A stretch of DNA of 64,000 bases from Tetrahymena thermophila SB210 (Eukaryota > Ciliophora > Oligohymenophorea > Hymenostomatida > Tetrahymenidae): positions 186,001-250,000 of the forward strand of contig NW_002476302.1 of the NCBI RefSeq assembly GCF_000189635.1, written 5' to 3'. A program made the position numbers and the translations under genes. The notes beneath the pieces are model-generated. The model was not told where the DNA came from. It saw nothing but the letters and a program-made list of their open reading frames with translations, and ran no database searches. Positions 12,001 to 22,836 of the stretch are shown here, piece by piece. Each line of letters opens with the position of its first letter. Positions within the stretch are counted from its first letter, which is position 1.

Positions 12001-15000
12001 TTTGCTTTTCTGTTAATTTTATTTTTCTTTAAGGATTACCATTAAACTAAGAACCATCATTTTAATCATTTTCATCGTAATCATCGTAGTGAACTCCAAA
12101 GTTAGATTCTTCTTTTTTTTTTATTTTTAAAGATTCAGGAAGGTTCTCTGTTTCAATACCTTCTAACAAATTCTAATCTACTTCTAATCCTCCTCTATTT
12201 TTATTAAATCAAATTTAATATTTTCGTTTATAAATTGATAATTATTATTTAAATATTTTCTTTTTGTTGAACTTTAAATAATAATTCTATTAAAAATATT
12301 TAATCAGCTTTAAATTTTTAAAATGTTTTCTTGTTGTTTGCTTATTAATAAAATAGGATTGTGAAAAAAAAACTTACATTTAGATTATTTATGGTTGTTA
12401 CTGTTAGTTTAAACTAAAGTTTTTATATCTCTAAATAAAAGTTTCCAGATCAAACTTATCTATGAAACCATCTTTATCAATATCTATAATTTCTGAAAGA
12501 TAATCTATAATATGAGGCTTTATATCTGGATTGACATACTTTTATGTATTTAAATAAAATTAAATTAAAGAAATTATCAAATATGATATATTTACCTTAA
12601 AAACTAATCTTGCAAATAAAGAAACTTTAATTTTAGATGTATCTTCATTAACTATGTTTTCTTTTTAATATAGGTTCTTTACAAAGCTAAAGTGATTTAG
12701 AGAATTCTACCTATATGTTAGAATAAATCAAATGTATAAATATATGATTTATATATTTAATTATTTGTTTGTTTACTCTATGTAAGAATTAATCGATCTA
12801 GCCAATTTTTGCAAATTTTAAGAATCTTTAGAGTTGAATGGAGGGAAAAATGTTGTTGACACTTCTATAGATTTCATAAAATCGTTATAATTTAGAAGTC
12901 CATTTGATGATTCATATTTAAATAATCTATTTAAGTCTGTTTAGTTTAAATCTATTTTGCACTTCTTTAAAACTAATTTAAAAGCAGAAGCATCTACCTC
13001 TCCACTTTTCTTTGGATCTTATTACTTTAGAATAATAAATTAATTTAAATAAATAAATAAATAAATAAATGCAGCTAGTTAATAAATTAACTTTGTTTAT
13101 TCACAAAAAGTTTAAATTATTTATAAGATAATTATTATTTTTTTGATTTAATTATAATTTTTAATAGAAATTATTGGTTTATTTACTGTAAATTCTTGTA
13201 TGAGATAAGAAATTCCTTCTTTTTTTAATTGCAAATATTATTGAATTTTTCTTTTTGTTTACTGGACCCAGTTCAAATCTGAGTGTAAATCATCAAAGGT
13301 ATTACTCAAAATAGTTGCTAATTTAGATGACTCAATGAAGGGTTATCCATTTAATAATAGAAAAATGATTTTAGGAAAATCTTGCTTCTTGATGGCAGGC
13401 TCCATAGATAAAAGAAAAGACTATATATCTTCTTTTTAGAGTTTTTTAGTTGGGTCAATCAGCAAATCTTTTAAATTCTTTTTCTAAAAATTAAGCTTAA
13501 GTTTTATCCATAAATCTTTTAAACTTCTTTGAATGGAAACTATAAATTTTATTAAAAATGCTTACTAAAATAATTATTTAAAAAAATATATCTACCTATA
13601 GAATCATCTCTGCCTGTAATTTCCTGCTTGAAAATTGTGTAATCTACATAACCATTATTTTACTTATCTAGCTTCATAAAGATGAATTCAAGTTCTGCAA
13701 CTGGAATAGGACATCCTATCTTCTGCAAAAAACTTATAAATTCATCTTTGTTTAACTTGATAACTTCTCCTTGCTCATCTCTGGAAATAAAATTAGGATA
13801 TTTGGCTCTTTTAACAGCTATTGTATCAAATATTTGCAAAGGAGTGAGATTGGTCTAAAGCATCCAGTTTTACATTTTTTTTAAAGGCTACTGTCCGTTC
13901 AATAGTATTTAAGATTCATTAGTAAAAGAAATACTTTAAGATTTTTAGGAAGGTATTTTGCTCCTTTCATTCAGAGATTTTTACTATTTAACTTATTCGG
14001 TGAGCTTAAAGTCATAATTTTTTCCTAACCAATCTATTGCACTTCCATCAATAGTTTGAGATTATATGCTATTATATTGATTAGATTCTTGATCTAATTA
14101 TTTAAGTTTATCTGCAGTAAGATATCTTTATCTCTTTTATATTTATTCATCTAGTGGTCTTTTAACTATACCCTAATTAAATTTTTATTTTTTTATATTG
14201 CTAAATATTATTTTTTAATTTATAATCAATTTTTCTATTATTTACCTTGCATTCTCTTTTGAGGCTTTCGTAGAAAGTAACATTGACTAAGCCTTTTTTA
14301 TATTAAAAAGTTCCTATTGCTGGTATGATCATTTATACAAATCCATCCTTTGTTGATATTTTTACATTAAAAAAAATTAAATATTTTGATCAGTAAAAAA
14401 TAAGTTTTTTAATTTTTTTAAAGGGTATTCTAAAATTTGAAATATGTTAAATAGTTTGTTAGTTCTACCTTTTTAGCAGCTAAAGATATCTATCTGAATA
14501 CTCTTTCTAATGACAATCTTACATTTTCTTTAGAGCAATTAGCAGATTCAGATATTTCTAACAAATTTACCTATATCATTTGTATATTTCCGCATAAACC
14601 TTGCAGATTAATTGGACGCACACCTTAATCAGTCTGAATACCGCTTTGTATAGGAATGCCGTTTAAAAAATCCTTTTAAACAATAAAGACAGGTTCTCTT
14701 AATTACTTATCTCTGATATCTGGATTAGTTACACCCTTTTTTTATCAAAATTATTTTAAAAATGTTTATGTAATCTAAAAAAGCATCGAATCAATGCATT
14801 TTGATAAAAATTTCTATTATTACTGGTAAAGTTACATCAGGATTAGTAAAAGTAAATACACCAAAGTGAGGAATTTTAACAGATCGACCACTCCTCAATT
14901 GCTTGGAAATATATAAACCTTTTTAATTATTTAGTAATTAGAATTAGTTGAAATAGATATTAAATACCAAATGATCCCCAAACACTGTTGACTGTTTCAT

Positions 15001-15176
15001 CTGTGAGAAGACCTTATAGACTATATATTCTATTATATTACATGATAATCAAATACCAATTGCTAGAAATAATAAACTCACTTTGTTCCGCTTTTATATG
15101 AAACTTCATCTAAAATCTTTTAAGATTGCTATGATGCTCTGGAATTATCAGATTTCCTGCTTAATATGTCAGCCAT
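9078..15176 (-). CDS. CCDC81-like HU-domain plus multi-EF-hand protein (probable ciliary/axonemal protein)
   Basis: Large multi-exon gene, ATG at 15176-15174, stop TGA at 9080-9078. The N-terminus carries two HU/CCDC81-type domains. The first has LTDETVNSVWGSFG and then VKIPHFGVFTF (about 15090-14820); the second has IIPAIGTFQYKKGLVNVTFY (about 14340-14270). The remainder is a string of EF-hands. Visible loops include DIDFDGQIGKKD (about 11490-11525), DSNQDGFIILSE (about 11890-11930), DIDKDGFIDKFD (about 12450-12490), DKSNSGFITNLE (about 10125-10165) and DIRRDGVIDIHE (about 9600-9640). Several others are degenerate, such as LDKQNNGYVDYTIF near 13650. About twenty short GTA...AG introns interrupt it; not every splice site was fixed. 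Length and EF-hand density resemble EFCAB6/CFAP115-type microtubule inner proteins. That link is inference. The gene could conceivably be two adjacent genes, but no internal TGA plus promoter-like gap was noticed. Confidence 0.72.
13046..13070. repeat. AAAT microsatellite inside an intron of the EF-hand gene
   Basis: Run of TAAA/AAAT units in non-coding sequence of the minus-strand gene. Confidence 0.8.
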
Positions 15177-16234
15177 TTTTTTACCTATCCTACTTATATT
15201 ATTTTTTTATAGGACTAATTTCCTTCGCTCTTAACTTAATTTCTATTTAATAAATTTTTTATTACTATTAATAAGTATGACTTTATATTTAAGCAAAATA
15301 AAACCCTTTCAAGATAAGTGATTCTAAATGAATTAAATGCTAACAAAGAACTGTTTAGGTGATTTATTTTATAAAAATATATTGGAACTGTTTTAAGTCA
15401 TTTGTAGAATAAAAATTATAAATTTTATTTAATAATAATTGATGCTCCCTTAAATATTAATTATTTCATCATTCATATGTGAGTATATTTTAATAATTTT
15501 AAATTATGTTAATTATAACATTTATTTATTTATTTATTTTCTAATTTAAAATAGTTATCTCTCTCTCTCTTCCTCTTTCTGTATATTTTTATAGCTGTAA
15601 TTAAAATCTAAATTTTACATTATTATTGGTTAGTCAATCAAATATTTTTTAGCTTTTTACAATATGAATAAATTATACCTTAGAAGGTTTTTGAATTTTA
15701 AAAGAACTCATATTTTTTTAGACTAAAAGTATTTCATTTGAAAATAATTTCAATTTTTATTTTTAATCTAAAATATATTTAATAAATAATTTTTGTACTG
15801 TGAAAAAATTAATTGTATTTTTTCTATTCATACGATAATTTCTATTAATAAATTTATTTAAATTAAATATACAAAATATAAATAAATGAAAGAATGATGG
15901 ATAGATTGATAGATAAAATTTTTTTTAAACGTTGGAATATCAAAATTAAAAAAATAAATTCTAGTTTAAAAAGAGATATTTTAAAATTTAACTTGAGGAA
16001 AAAATAAAAATATTTATATACTTGAGAGAGAAAAATCTATTGAAGGAATCTCTTAGAAAAAAAAAGAAAGCACAAGTGAATAGATAAAATCCAAAAACAA
16101 ATAAATAAAGAGAAAGATAGATAGATATAGCTAAATTCACATCTTCTTCTTTTAGAATAAAATAGGATTTTTAGAATAGTAGAATCAACTTATATTTGTA
16201 ATAGATTTCAACTAGATATAAATAAAGGGAAAAA
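15177..16234. other. Intergenic region, 1.05 kb, between divergent genes
   Basis: Spacer between the 5' ends of the EF-hand gene (-) and the uL3m gene (+), so it presumably holds both promoters. The sequence is uniformly AT-rich with a CT run near 15559-15575. No defined element was recognised. Confidence 0.6.
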
Positions 16235-18014
16235 ATGCTCAAGTTATTATAATTAAGCAAGGGATTATTAGGTACTTAATAGTTATTGCAACCCGTTTAA
16301 CTATCTTCTCTTCTTCATAGCACATTCAGTAAATGGTCAAAGCCTTAAAAATAACACAGACAAAAGGAAAGACGTACTGGTGTTGCCATTTCAGATGAAA
16401 AGGCTGCCAAGCTTTCATAATCAGAAAGTGAAGTCGAAGCTAAGAAGTCTCGTTTATAATAAATATAGAAAAAGACAATTCAAACAGATAAGCCTTTAAG
16501 AACTTAATCTTTTGAACATGATTAAAGTATTACAGATGACAAATTATTTAAAATGTTATAAGATTACACCTTTAAGTTTGAAGGAAAAAAGATCAATCCA
16601 GTTAAATAGGATTAAAAGGCTATTTAACCTGAGAAAGTTATTTATTCAGACCCTACTCAAGTTCCTGCTCGTGCTACTCCCTCTTTAAAAAATAAAGTTG
16701 GTATGGTTTCATCAAAATTTTGATAAATAAACAAATAAATGTATCTCTACTATTGTAGATTAATTGAGAGTGAATATACTCAATTAAATTAGCCCTAAAG
16801 CAACAAAATAATTATTACAAAAAACTTAAAAATATTTTTTAATTTTGTTGGCATTAATCTGCTATATTAAAACATTTTTTTGTTTCTTCAATTAGTAGTA
16901 GATCTAAAAAGTGCTACTTATCTTACAATTTTTGCATTTTTAAAATAATAAAGAAATCAATCACTTTAACTGTGAAGAAATCGTCAACAAGAAATTCGAA
17001 GGTTAAATTAAGCAATTTGAACCTACTAAAACTTCTAAAAGAACTGGTATCCTTGGTTACAAATTAGGTATGACATCTATTTGGGACAAGTGGGGTAAGC
17101 TTCATGCCCTCACTGTTATTTAAATTGATCGTTGTCAAGTTGTTTAAGTTAAGACTGAAGAGAAAGATGGAGTTAATGCTCTTTAATTAGGTAAATACTT
17201 GTTCATATTCACTATATTTTTTTGCATAATTCATTTAATAATATTGACTAACTAACTAATTAATTTTAAAGGTGTTGGTGAAAAAAGTCTTAAGAGAATT
17301 AATAAACCCACTATTGGTCATTTAATGAAGAACGATATTCCTCCTAAGAGACACTTAAAGGAATTCAAAGTTTCACCTGTATTTACTTATTTATTTATCT
17401 TTCAATTTTATATTTTAAGTATTCTAACTCAAATTTATAAAAGGATTGCTTCTTACCTGCTGGTTACATGTTGAGTGCTCGTCACTTTGTACCCGGCTAA
17501 TATGTTGATATATAAGGTATCTCAGTTGGTAAAGGTTTTGCAGGTACTGTTAAGAGATGGAATTTTAAAATGTAAGATGCAACTCACGGTAACTCTCTTT
17601 CTCACAGAGCACCTGGTTCCACTGGTTAACGTCAAGATCCTGGTAGAGTATTTAAGAATAAAAAGATGGCTGGTCATATGGGTTGTGAAAAAGTTACAAT
17701 TATGGATTTACAAGTATTCAATTCTTTACTTTAGCTATTCGATTAAAATATTAAATTAACTTAAAATTAAAAAGGTTTACAAAATTGATGTTGAAAGAAG
17801 TTTAGTTTATATTAGAGGGCATGTTCCAGGAAAGCCTGGCTCTCTTGTTCAAATCAGAGATGCTTTTAAAAAGCAAGTTCAAAATGAATAATTCTTAAAT
17901 TTCCCTACATTTGTTGCTGGTAAAAATGATAAACTTGCTACTGTTTTAATTATGGAGGCTTCTAAATCTGATCCTAACGAAGAATATATTCACGATAATG
18001 ATGTCGTTGATTGA
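16235..18014 (+). CDS. Mitochondrial large-subunit ribosomal protein uL3m
   Basis: Mitochondrial ribosomal protein L3, which binds 23S-like rRNA near the peptidyl transferase centre. Exons 16235-16700, 16954-17190, 17272-17378, 17444-17713 and 17775-18014 give 439 residues in phase. Diagnostic blocks are [19 protein letters not shown] near the start of exon 2, [44 protein letters not shown] in two adjoining stretches, and the C-terminal [15 protein letters not shown]. The first 150 or so residues form an extra N-terminal region beginning [14 protein letters not shown], consistent with a mitochondrial targeting sequence plus a ciliate extension. Stop is TGA at 18012-18014. The first intron (253 bp) is longer than the others. 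Confidence 0.95.
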
Positions 18015-18965
18015 AAAATTTTCGAAGTGTTTTTTTTATTTAATCAGTAAATGAAATGTTATCAACTTACCACTAAAGATAAGTTGAAGAGCATTAAATG
18101 TAATCAAAAAGATCGATCATATATTTAAACATTATTTATGATATTTGTATTAAAAATATATCTCTATATTTTCATTTAGTTTTTTATTTTCTATTCTAGC
18201 ATTTATTTTCAATCAACTTTTTGTTAATATAACTTCTATAATATTTTATTCAATTTCATAAATAAATTAAATGCTGTAAACTTATCACTAAAGATAAGTT
18301 GAACAACTATAAATTTAATTAAAAAGATATATAATATATTTAAATAGTATTCATGATATTTCTATTAAAAATATATCTCTATATTTTCATTTAGTTAATA
18401 TTTTCTATTTCTAGAATTTATTTTCAATCAACTTTTTGTTCATATAACTAATATACTATTTTATTACATAAATTAACAAACAATACAAATTTATTTTAAA
18501 TTAAATTAACTTACTAAATAGCTAACTAACTCACATTAAACATAGCTATTACTGAAATTAAATTAAAAATTTAATATAGAATTCATTTTAATTTAAAAAA
18601 TAATTAGATTTTATGGCTACATTGTGAGTTACAATTACACTTGAAATGCATTATATAAAAAGTTAGAAAGACTTTTATTTCTCAAATTTGGATATCAATA
18701 ACAATAAAAAATTAAAGCTTTTTAGAGTGAAAATATTCAATAAATATTTAATTTGAGTTTAATTTATTAATTTTAATATTTCAGAATTCAAGATTTAATG
18801 AGTTTTGATTTTATTTAAGAAAAATCAAAAGCATAATCATTAATTAATTTATTTATTCATGAATTAGTTAGTTAGTATTAGTTAATTAATACATCATTTA
18901 TATGTAAAATGCAGTTATTTTTTCTGATAAACATTATTAAAATTAATTTAGTTTAATAAACTATT
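18015..18965. other. Intergenic spacer between convergent uL3m and COX11 genes
   Basis: 950 bp of AT-rich spacer. Its left half is a tandem duplication (18050-18479, annotated separately); the right half shows no gene. Confidence 0.7.
18050..18479. repeat. Two-copy tandem duplication, unit about 215 bp, each with a hairpin
   Basis: Units at about 18050-18264 and 18265-18479 share long blocks, including the stretch ending in ATATCTCTATATTTTCATTT and the later ATTTTCAATCAACTTTTTGTT region. Each unit starts with an inverted repeat, AACTTATC...GATAAGTT, around an ACTAAA loop (18064-18085 and 18279-18300). In copy 1 one stem base is changed from T to C. Confidence 0.85.
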
Positions 18966-20153
18966 TCACTTAGCTAGTGCTGGTTATTAATCGTCCGTTC
19001 TAATTAACTCCTCTGCTTATCTTCTCATAGATTTATTTTCCATAACAACACTAATTCTATTTTCAACTTCTTTTTGCTTTTATAATTCCTTCTCTTTTTA
19101 TTGCTTTATGACTCTCATTTGTTCAAGAACTTTCTTATTTTCTTCTATCCTCTTCTTCTCTTCTTCAACGAATTTAAGCATATCTTGTTTCTTACACTTA
19201 ATGAATCTGTATAAGACTCTAATTTCTTATGTATGTAACAATAAGGGATCATCAGCTATTTCAGGCTCTAAATAGAAGTAAATAGGTAGTTGAAGTTCCT
19301 CACGAGGATTCAACAATTATTGATTAAAGCAAAAGCACTAGATTTTACTAAAGTAAAGAGAAGCATCTTCTGGAAAGATATTGTAAGTAGCAAATCCTTT
19401 TTATCAAAAATTAAATTTACAAAATCAATTTATTTGACATATGTCAATGCAAAAATAACTTAGAAAGTTAAACAAAGAAATTTCTATTTGAAAATAAATA
19501 AAGCGAATTATTTTGAATGGCACTTATTATTAGCATTCAAATAAATTATTTTATAAGTGAGATTATGGTTTCCAAATCATTTTATTATTTTAAAATATAC
19601 CAATAACTGGATCAGGTTCTTTATTGTGAGCTCTATAGAAGACGAGAGCAGTTTCACCTGCACTTACAATAACTTCATCTTAAACTGGCTCGAATTCCCA
19701 GTCTACTTCTGGATCAGATTCAGCTTTAAACACAACTCTGTATTTCTTATGGATATGTACTGTGATTTTATAATTATTTAGGGTATTATTTATGTGAATT
19801 AATCATTTTAATAAAAGGGTGTTATATGAAAATTGAATAACTATACACTATTTATCTTTCATAGAGTAATCCTTTTGTTCAAAATTTCCTGATAAACCTA
19901 CGTGTTCACAAAATAACTTATAAAAGGGAACCATTGCATAACACAATCCAAAAACGAAGGCATAAAGACCAAAATTGTAGTAAGTATGCAGTTTTCTTTC
20001 ATCTCTGAATTAGGTAGAGTCATTCCAAGGTTTTGAAGGTTTTTTGTAGAATTTACTAAAGTTGAATAGCTGTTAATTTTTGCTTAAGCTACGAAAACCA
20101 TTTTTTTAGATATTATTTATAGGTACAGCGATAAAAGCTTTGAAGACGTTCAT
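18966..20153 (-). CDS. COX11: Cytochrome c oxidase assembly protein COX11 (copper chaperone for CuB)
   Basis: Inner-membrane copper chaperone delivering CuB to cytochrome c oxidase subunit 1. Exons 20153-19847, 19759-19601 and 19396-18966 (introns 19760-19846 and 19397-19600) give 298 residues. Seen: a basic N-terminal targeting stretch, one membrane span (about residues 66-83, YNFGLYAFVFGLCYAMVPFY) followed by KLFCEHVG with its conserved Cys, then SAGETALVFYRAHN, VIGFATYNIFP and the copper-binding KIQCFCF (Cys176 and Cys178), then NPREELQLPIYFYLEPE. The C-terminal roughly 80 residues form a charged, coiled-coil-like tail (EEEKKRIEENKKVLEQ) absent from human and yeast COX11. Stop TGA at 18968-18966. 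Confidence 0.95.
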
Positions 20154-20976
20154 TTTTAAGTTTGGTAGTTTATTTGATTAAATTAAAAGTAGCACTTAAA
20201 ATTTCTTTTTATAGAAGTTTATAGTATTAAATATTCTTTTTAAAAATTAATTTTGTTAAATGATTGAATGTTTAAAGTTATTAAAATTCAATTTAATAAA
20301 TCCTTTATAGTTCGATGTGTTTTGTTTGTTTGTTTATTTGCTTTTTTTGATTGATTGTTTGTGATTGCATATAATTAGGAAACCTAAGCCAATAAATATT
20401 ATACCGCTTGTAGGTACTATTTTTATTAAATTTTAATTTATTTTCAAAATACATTTCTCTATTTGCATTAAATCATTAAAATTTAATAAATTTCTACTTT
20501 TTTCAAATATTTATTTAGAAATGATCCACTTACTCAACTTGTGTTTTAACTCCTCAAAATTTATTTCTTTTCATTGTTGCTAAAATATCTTTTTTATGTA
20601 AAACTAGTATTTTTTCTAGCTAAAATAGTATTTAAACTCTTTTTTATTTGTTTAACTAAAAAGACATAAAAATTATATTTTACTTTAATTAAATGTTTTT
20701 CTAGACCTTTCTCATTTATTTATTTATTTTTGATGTTTTAATTAATTTTTAAATAAACTGTTATAAATTTTTCATTTAATAAATAAAAAAATTACAGTGA
20801 AAAAATAATGAAAGCATTAAATACTCATAAATTCATATTAATATTTATTTAGAAATATTTTAATACTTTAATTACTAATTATAGCTTATTAAATATTCAA
20901 ATTGTTTTTACTTTTTTTTTACATAATTAAATTAAATAAATAATTTGTCAGAAAAACAAAAATAAAATTTTGGTAA
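20154..20976. other. Intergenic region between divergent COX11 and GH16 genes
   Basis: 820 bp AT-rich spacer presumed to contain both promoters. It has a TTTG/TTTA-rich stretch near 20320-20345 and long T runs. No coding exon or named element recognised. Confidence 0.6.
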
Positions 20977-21819
20977 ATGAAAAAAATTTTTACAATTTTG
21001 TTATTACTTTTCATTGCTAACACTTCTTTAGCATTCAAGACCACTACTGCTGAAGAATGGGAGTTAATTTTTGAAGATGATTTTAATGGAAATACAATTG
21101 ATCAAAGTAAATGGACTGCAAAAGATCATTGGCCTCACACTGATGTAGAGTTGCAGCTTTACATCAAGGAAGATGCCTATCAAGAAAATGGAAATTTAGT
21201 TATCAGAACTTAATTCAACCCTACCTACTACTCTCCAGATAATAAAACTTACAATTATACTTCTGGTTGGATAGATACATCTTTTAAGTTTAATTTTACT
21301 CATGGCAAACTAGAATCTAGACTTCTTCTTCCTAAAACTGGTATTAGAGATAATATTTGGCCAGCTTTTTGGACTAAGGGAAATACTGAATCAGCTGATT
21401 GGCCTCACTATGGTGAAATAGATGTTATGGAAATGGATAGCTGGAATGATGATTGGACTCCATATATTTGGGGTACTTATCACTGGGGTCCTAGAAGAAA
21501 TGATCTTTGCTAAGGTTGTGGCACAATTTACCCAGATAAGAACTTCAATCTCACAGAATGGCACACTTATTCTATTGAATGGGATGAAAAAAAGATTGAT
21601 TGGTTTGTAGATGGAATTAAATACAGAACAACTTATGAAAACTAAATGTTTTGCAAAGGATGCAAAGGGATAGTAAAATTACCTACACATCCTTAGTTTA
21701 TCATTTTCAATACTGCTGTTGATCACTTCGCTCCCCCAAACCCTGCTGATTACCCTAAGTATATGTACGTAGATTACGTCAAATTGTATTAAAAGAAGGG
21801 ATCTAAGTCTAGTTTTTGA
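20977..21819 (+). CDS. Secreted glycoside hydrolase family 16 (beta-glucanase/laminarinase-like)
   Basis: Predicted secreted endo-beta-glucanase that cuts beta-1,3 or mixed-linkage glucans by the GH16 retaining mechanism. One uninterrupted exon encodes 280 residues. Residues 1-19 (MKKIFTILLLLFIANTSLA) are a clear signal peptide. The GH16 catalytic motif ExDxxE is present as GEIDVMEMD with Glu147 (nucleophile), Asp149 and Glu152 (acid/base). The family blocks FEDDFNGNTIDQSKWT, WPAFWTKG, WHTYSIEWDEKKIDWFVDG and the C-terminal YMYVDYVKLYQ are also seen. Two cysteine pairs (CQGCG and CKGCKG) could form disulfides. The lack of introns contrasts with most neighbours. In-frame TAA/TAG glutamine codons show it is adapted to the ciliate code. 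Exact substrate cannot be told. Confidence 0.95.
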
Positions 21820-22836
21820 AAAGAAAAACACTTATTCTTACCAAGTATGATTTGAGTTACAATCAAGTATCTTTAATTTACTCAAATTAATTTGGTGGTT
21901 GTTGATTTGCTATATTGCGAAATAATCAAAATAAATAAACAAAACAAACAAAAAAATAAAAAATATAATATAAGCAAATTTTAATTATAAATTAGTGCAA
22001 AATGACGCAAATCTTTATTTTTATTTGAGATATAAATAATAAAAGAATTAATGTTTTATGTAATCTAAAATTGGTACATCTTTCATTATAAACTTTAAAT
22101 TCTATTTCACAATTATTAATCTAAGTAAAAAAATTTAACAATCATAAATTAGTTATAATCATTAAAAAACATAAATAATTCATAGATGATTTATGCACAT
22201 TTTAATTACTGTAATTCATTTTTTTGGCGTTATTAAGTGAATTTTTTAATTTTATTAAACAAAAAAACTTTAAAAAATATAATTTTAATTTAAATAAAGT
22301 TAAAATTCAAAATAGAAATATATTTATTTATGTTTAAATATTTAGTTAGTTTGTAGGTTTAAAAATAACTATGTTTGATTTAGTTGATTATTTTATCTTA
22401 AAATGTTAATTTTATTGAGCTAAAGCAAATGAATTTTATATAACTTTATAAAATTAGATAGACAACTAGCTAGTTAATTATTTAGTTAATAAAAAATAGC
22501 TAAAAGAATTATTCAAGCAATAATTATTACCTAATTTGTTTTCATTTAAAAATGAGTGAAAAACATTACAATTAATAATTTGCATAAATATTATTGCTAC
22601 GAGTTTTAATAATTTGTATAATTAATTATTCTTGCAGCAGCTTCTTTTATGAGTTTTTATTTCTTAAAGTATTTATTTATTTATTTCAAAAGAATTAAAA
22701 TAAAATATCTTAATTAGTTTATATTTATTTTATTTATGGATAAAAAGTATATTTTTAAATAAACAAAGACTCTGTAATTAATTATTCTTTCTTAGAGATA
22801 AATCTAAATTTTAGAGAGTATGTATAATGCATGTAT
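21820..22836. other. Intergenic spacer between convergent genes
   Basis: About 1 kb of very AT-rich DNA between the GH16 gene (+) and the coiled-coil gene (-). Nothing recognisable apart from short A/T repeats. Confidence 0.7.

Noticed and set aside
17475-17759. 94-residue plus-strand frame inside the uL3m gene
   Set aside because: Alternate-frame shadow of the conserved uL3m exon.
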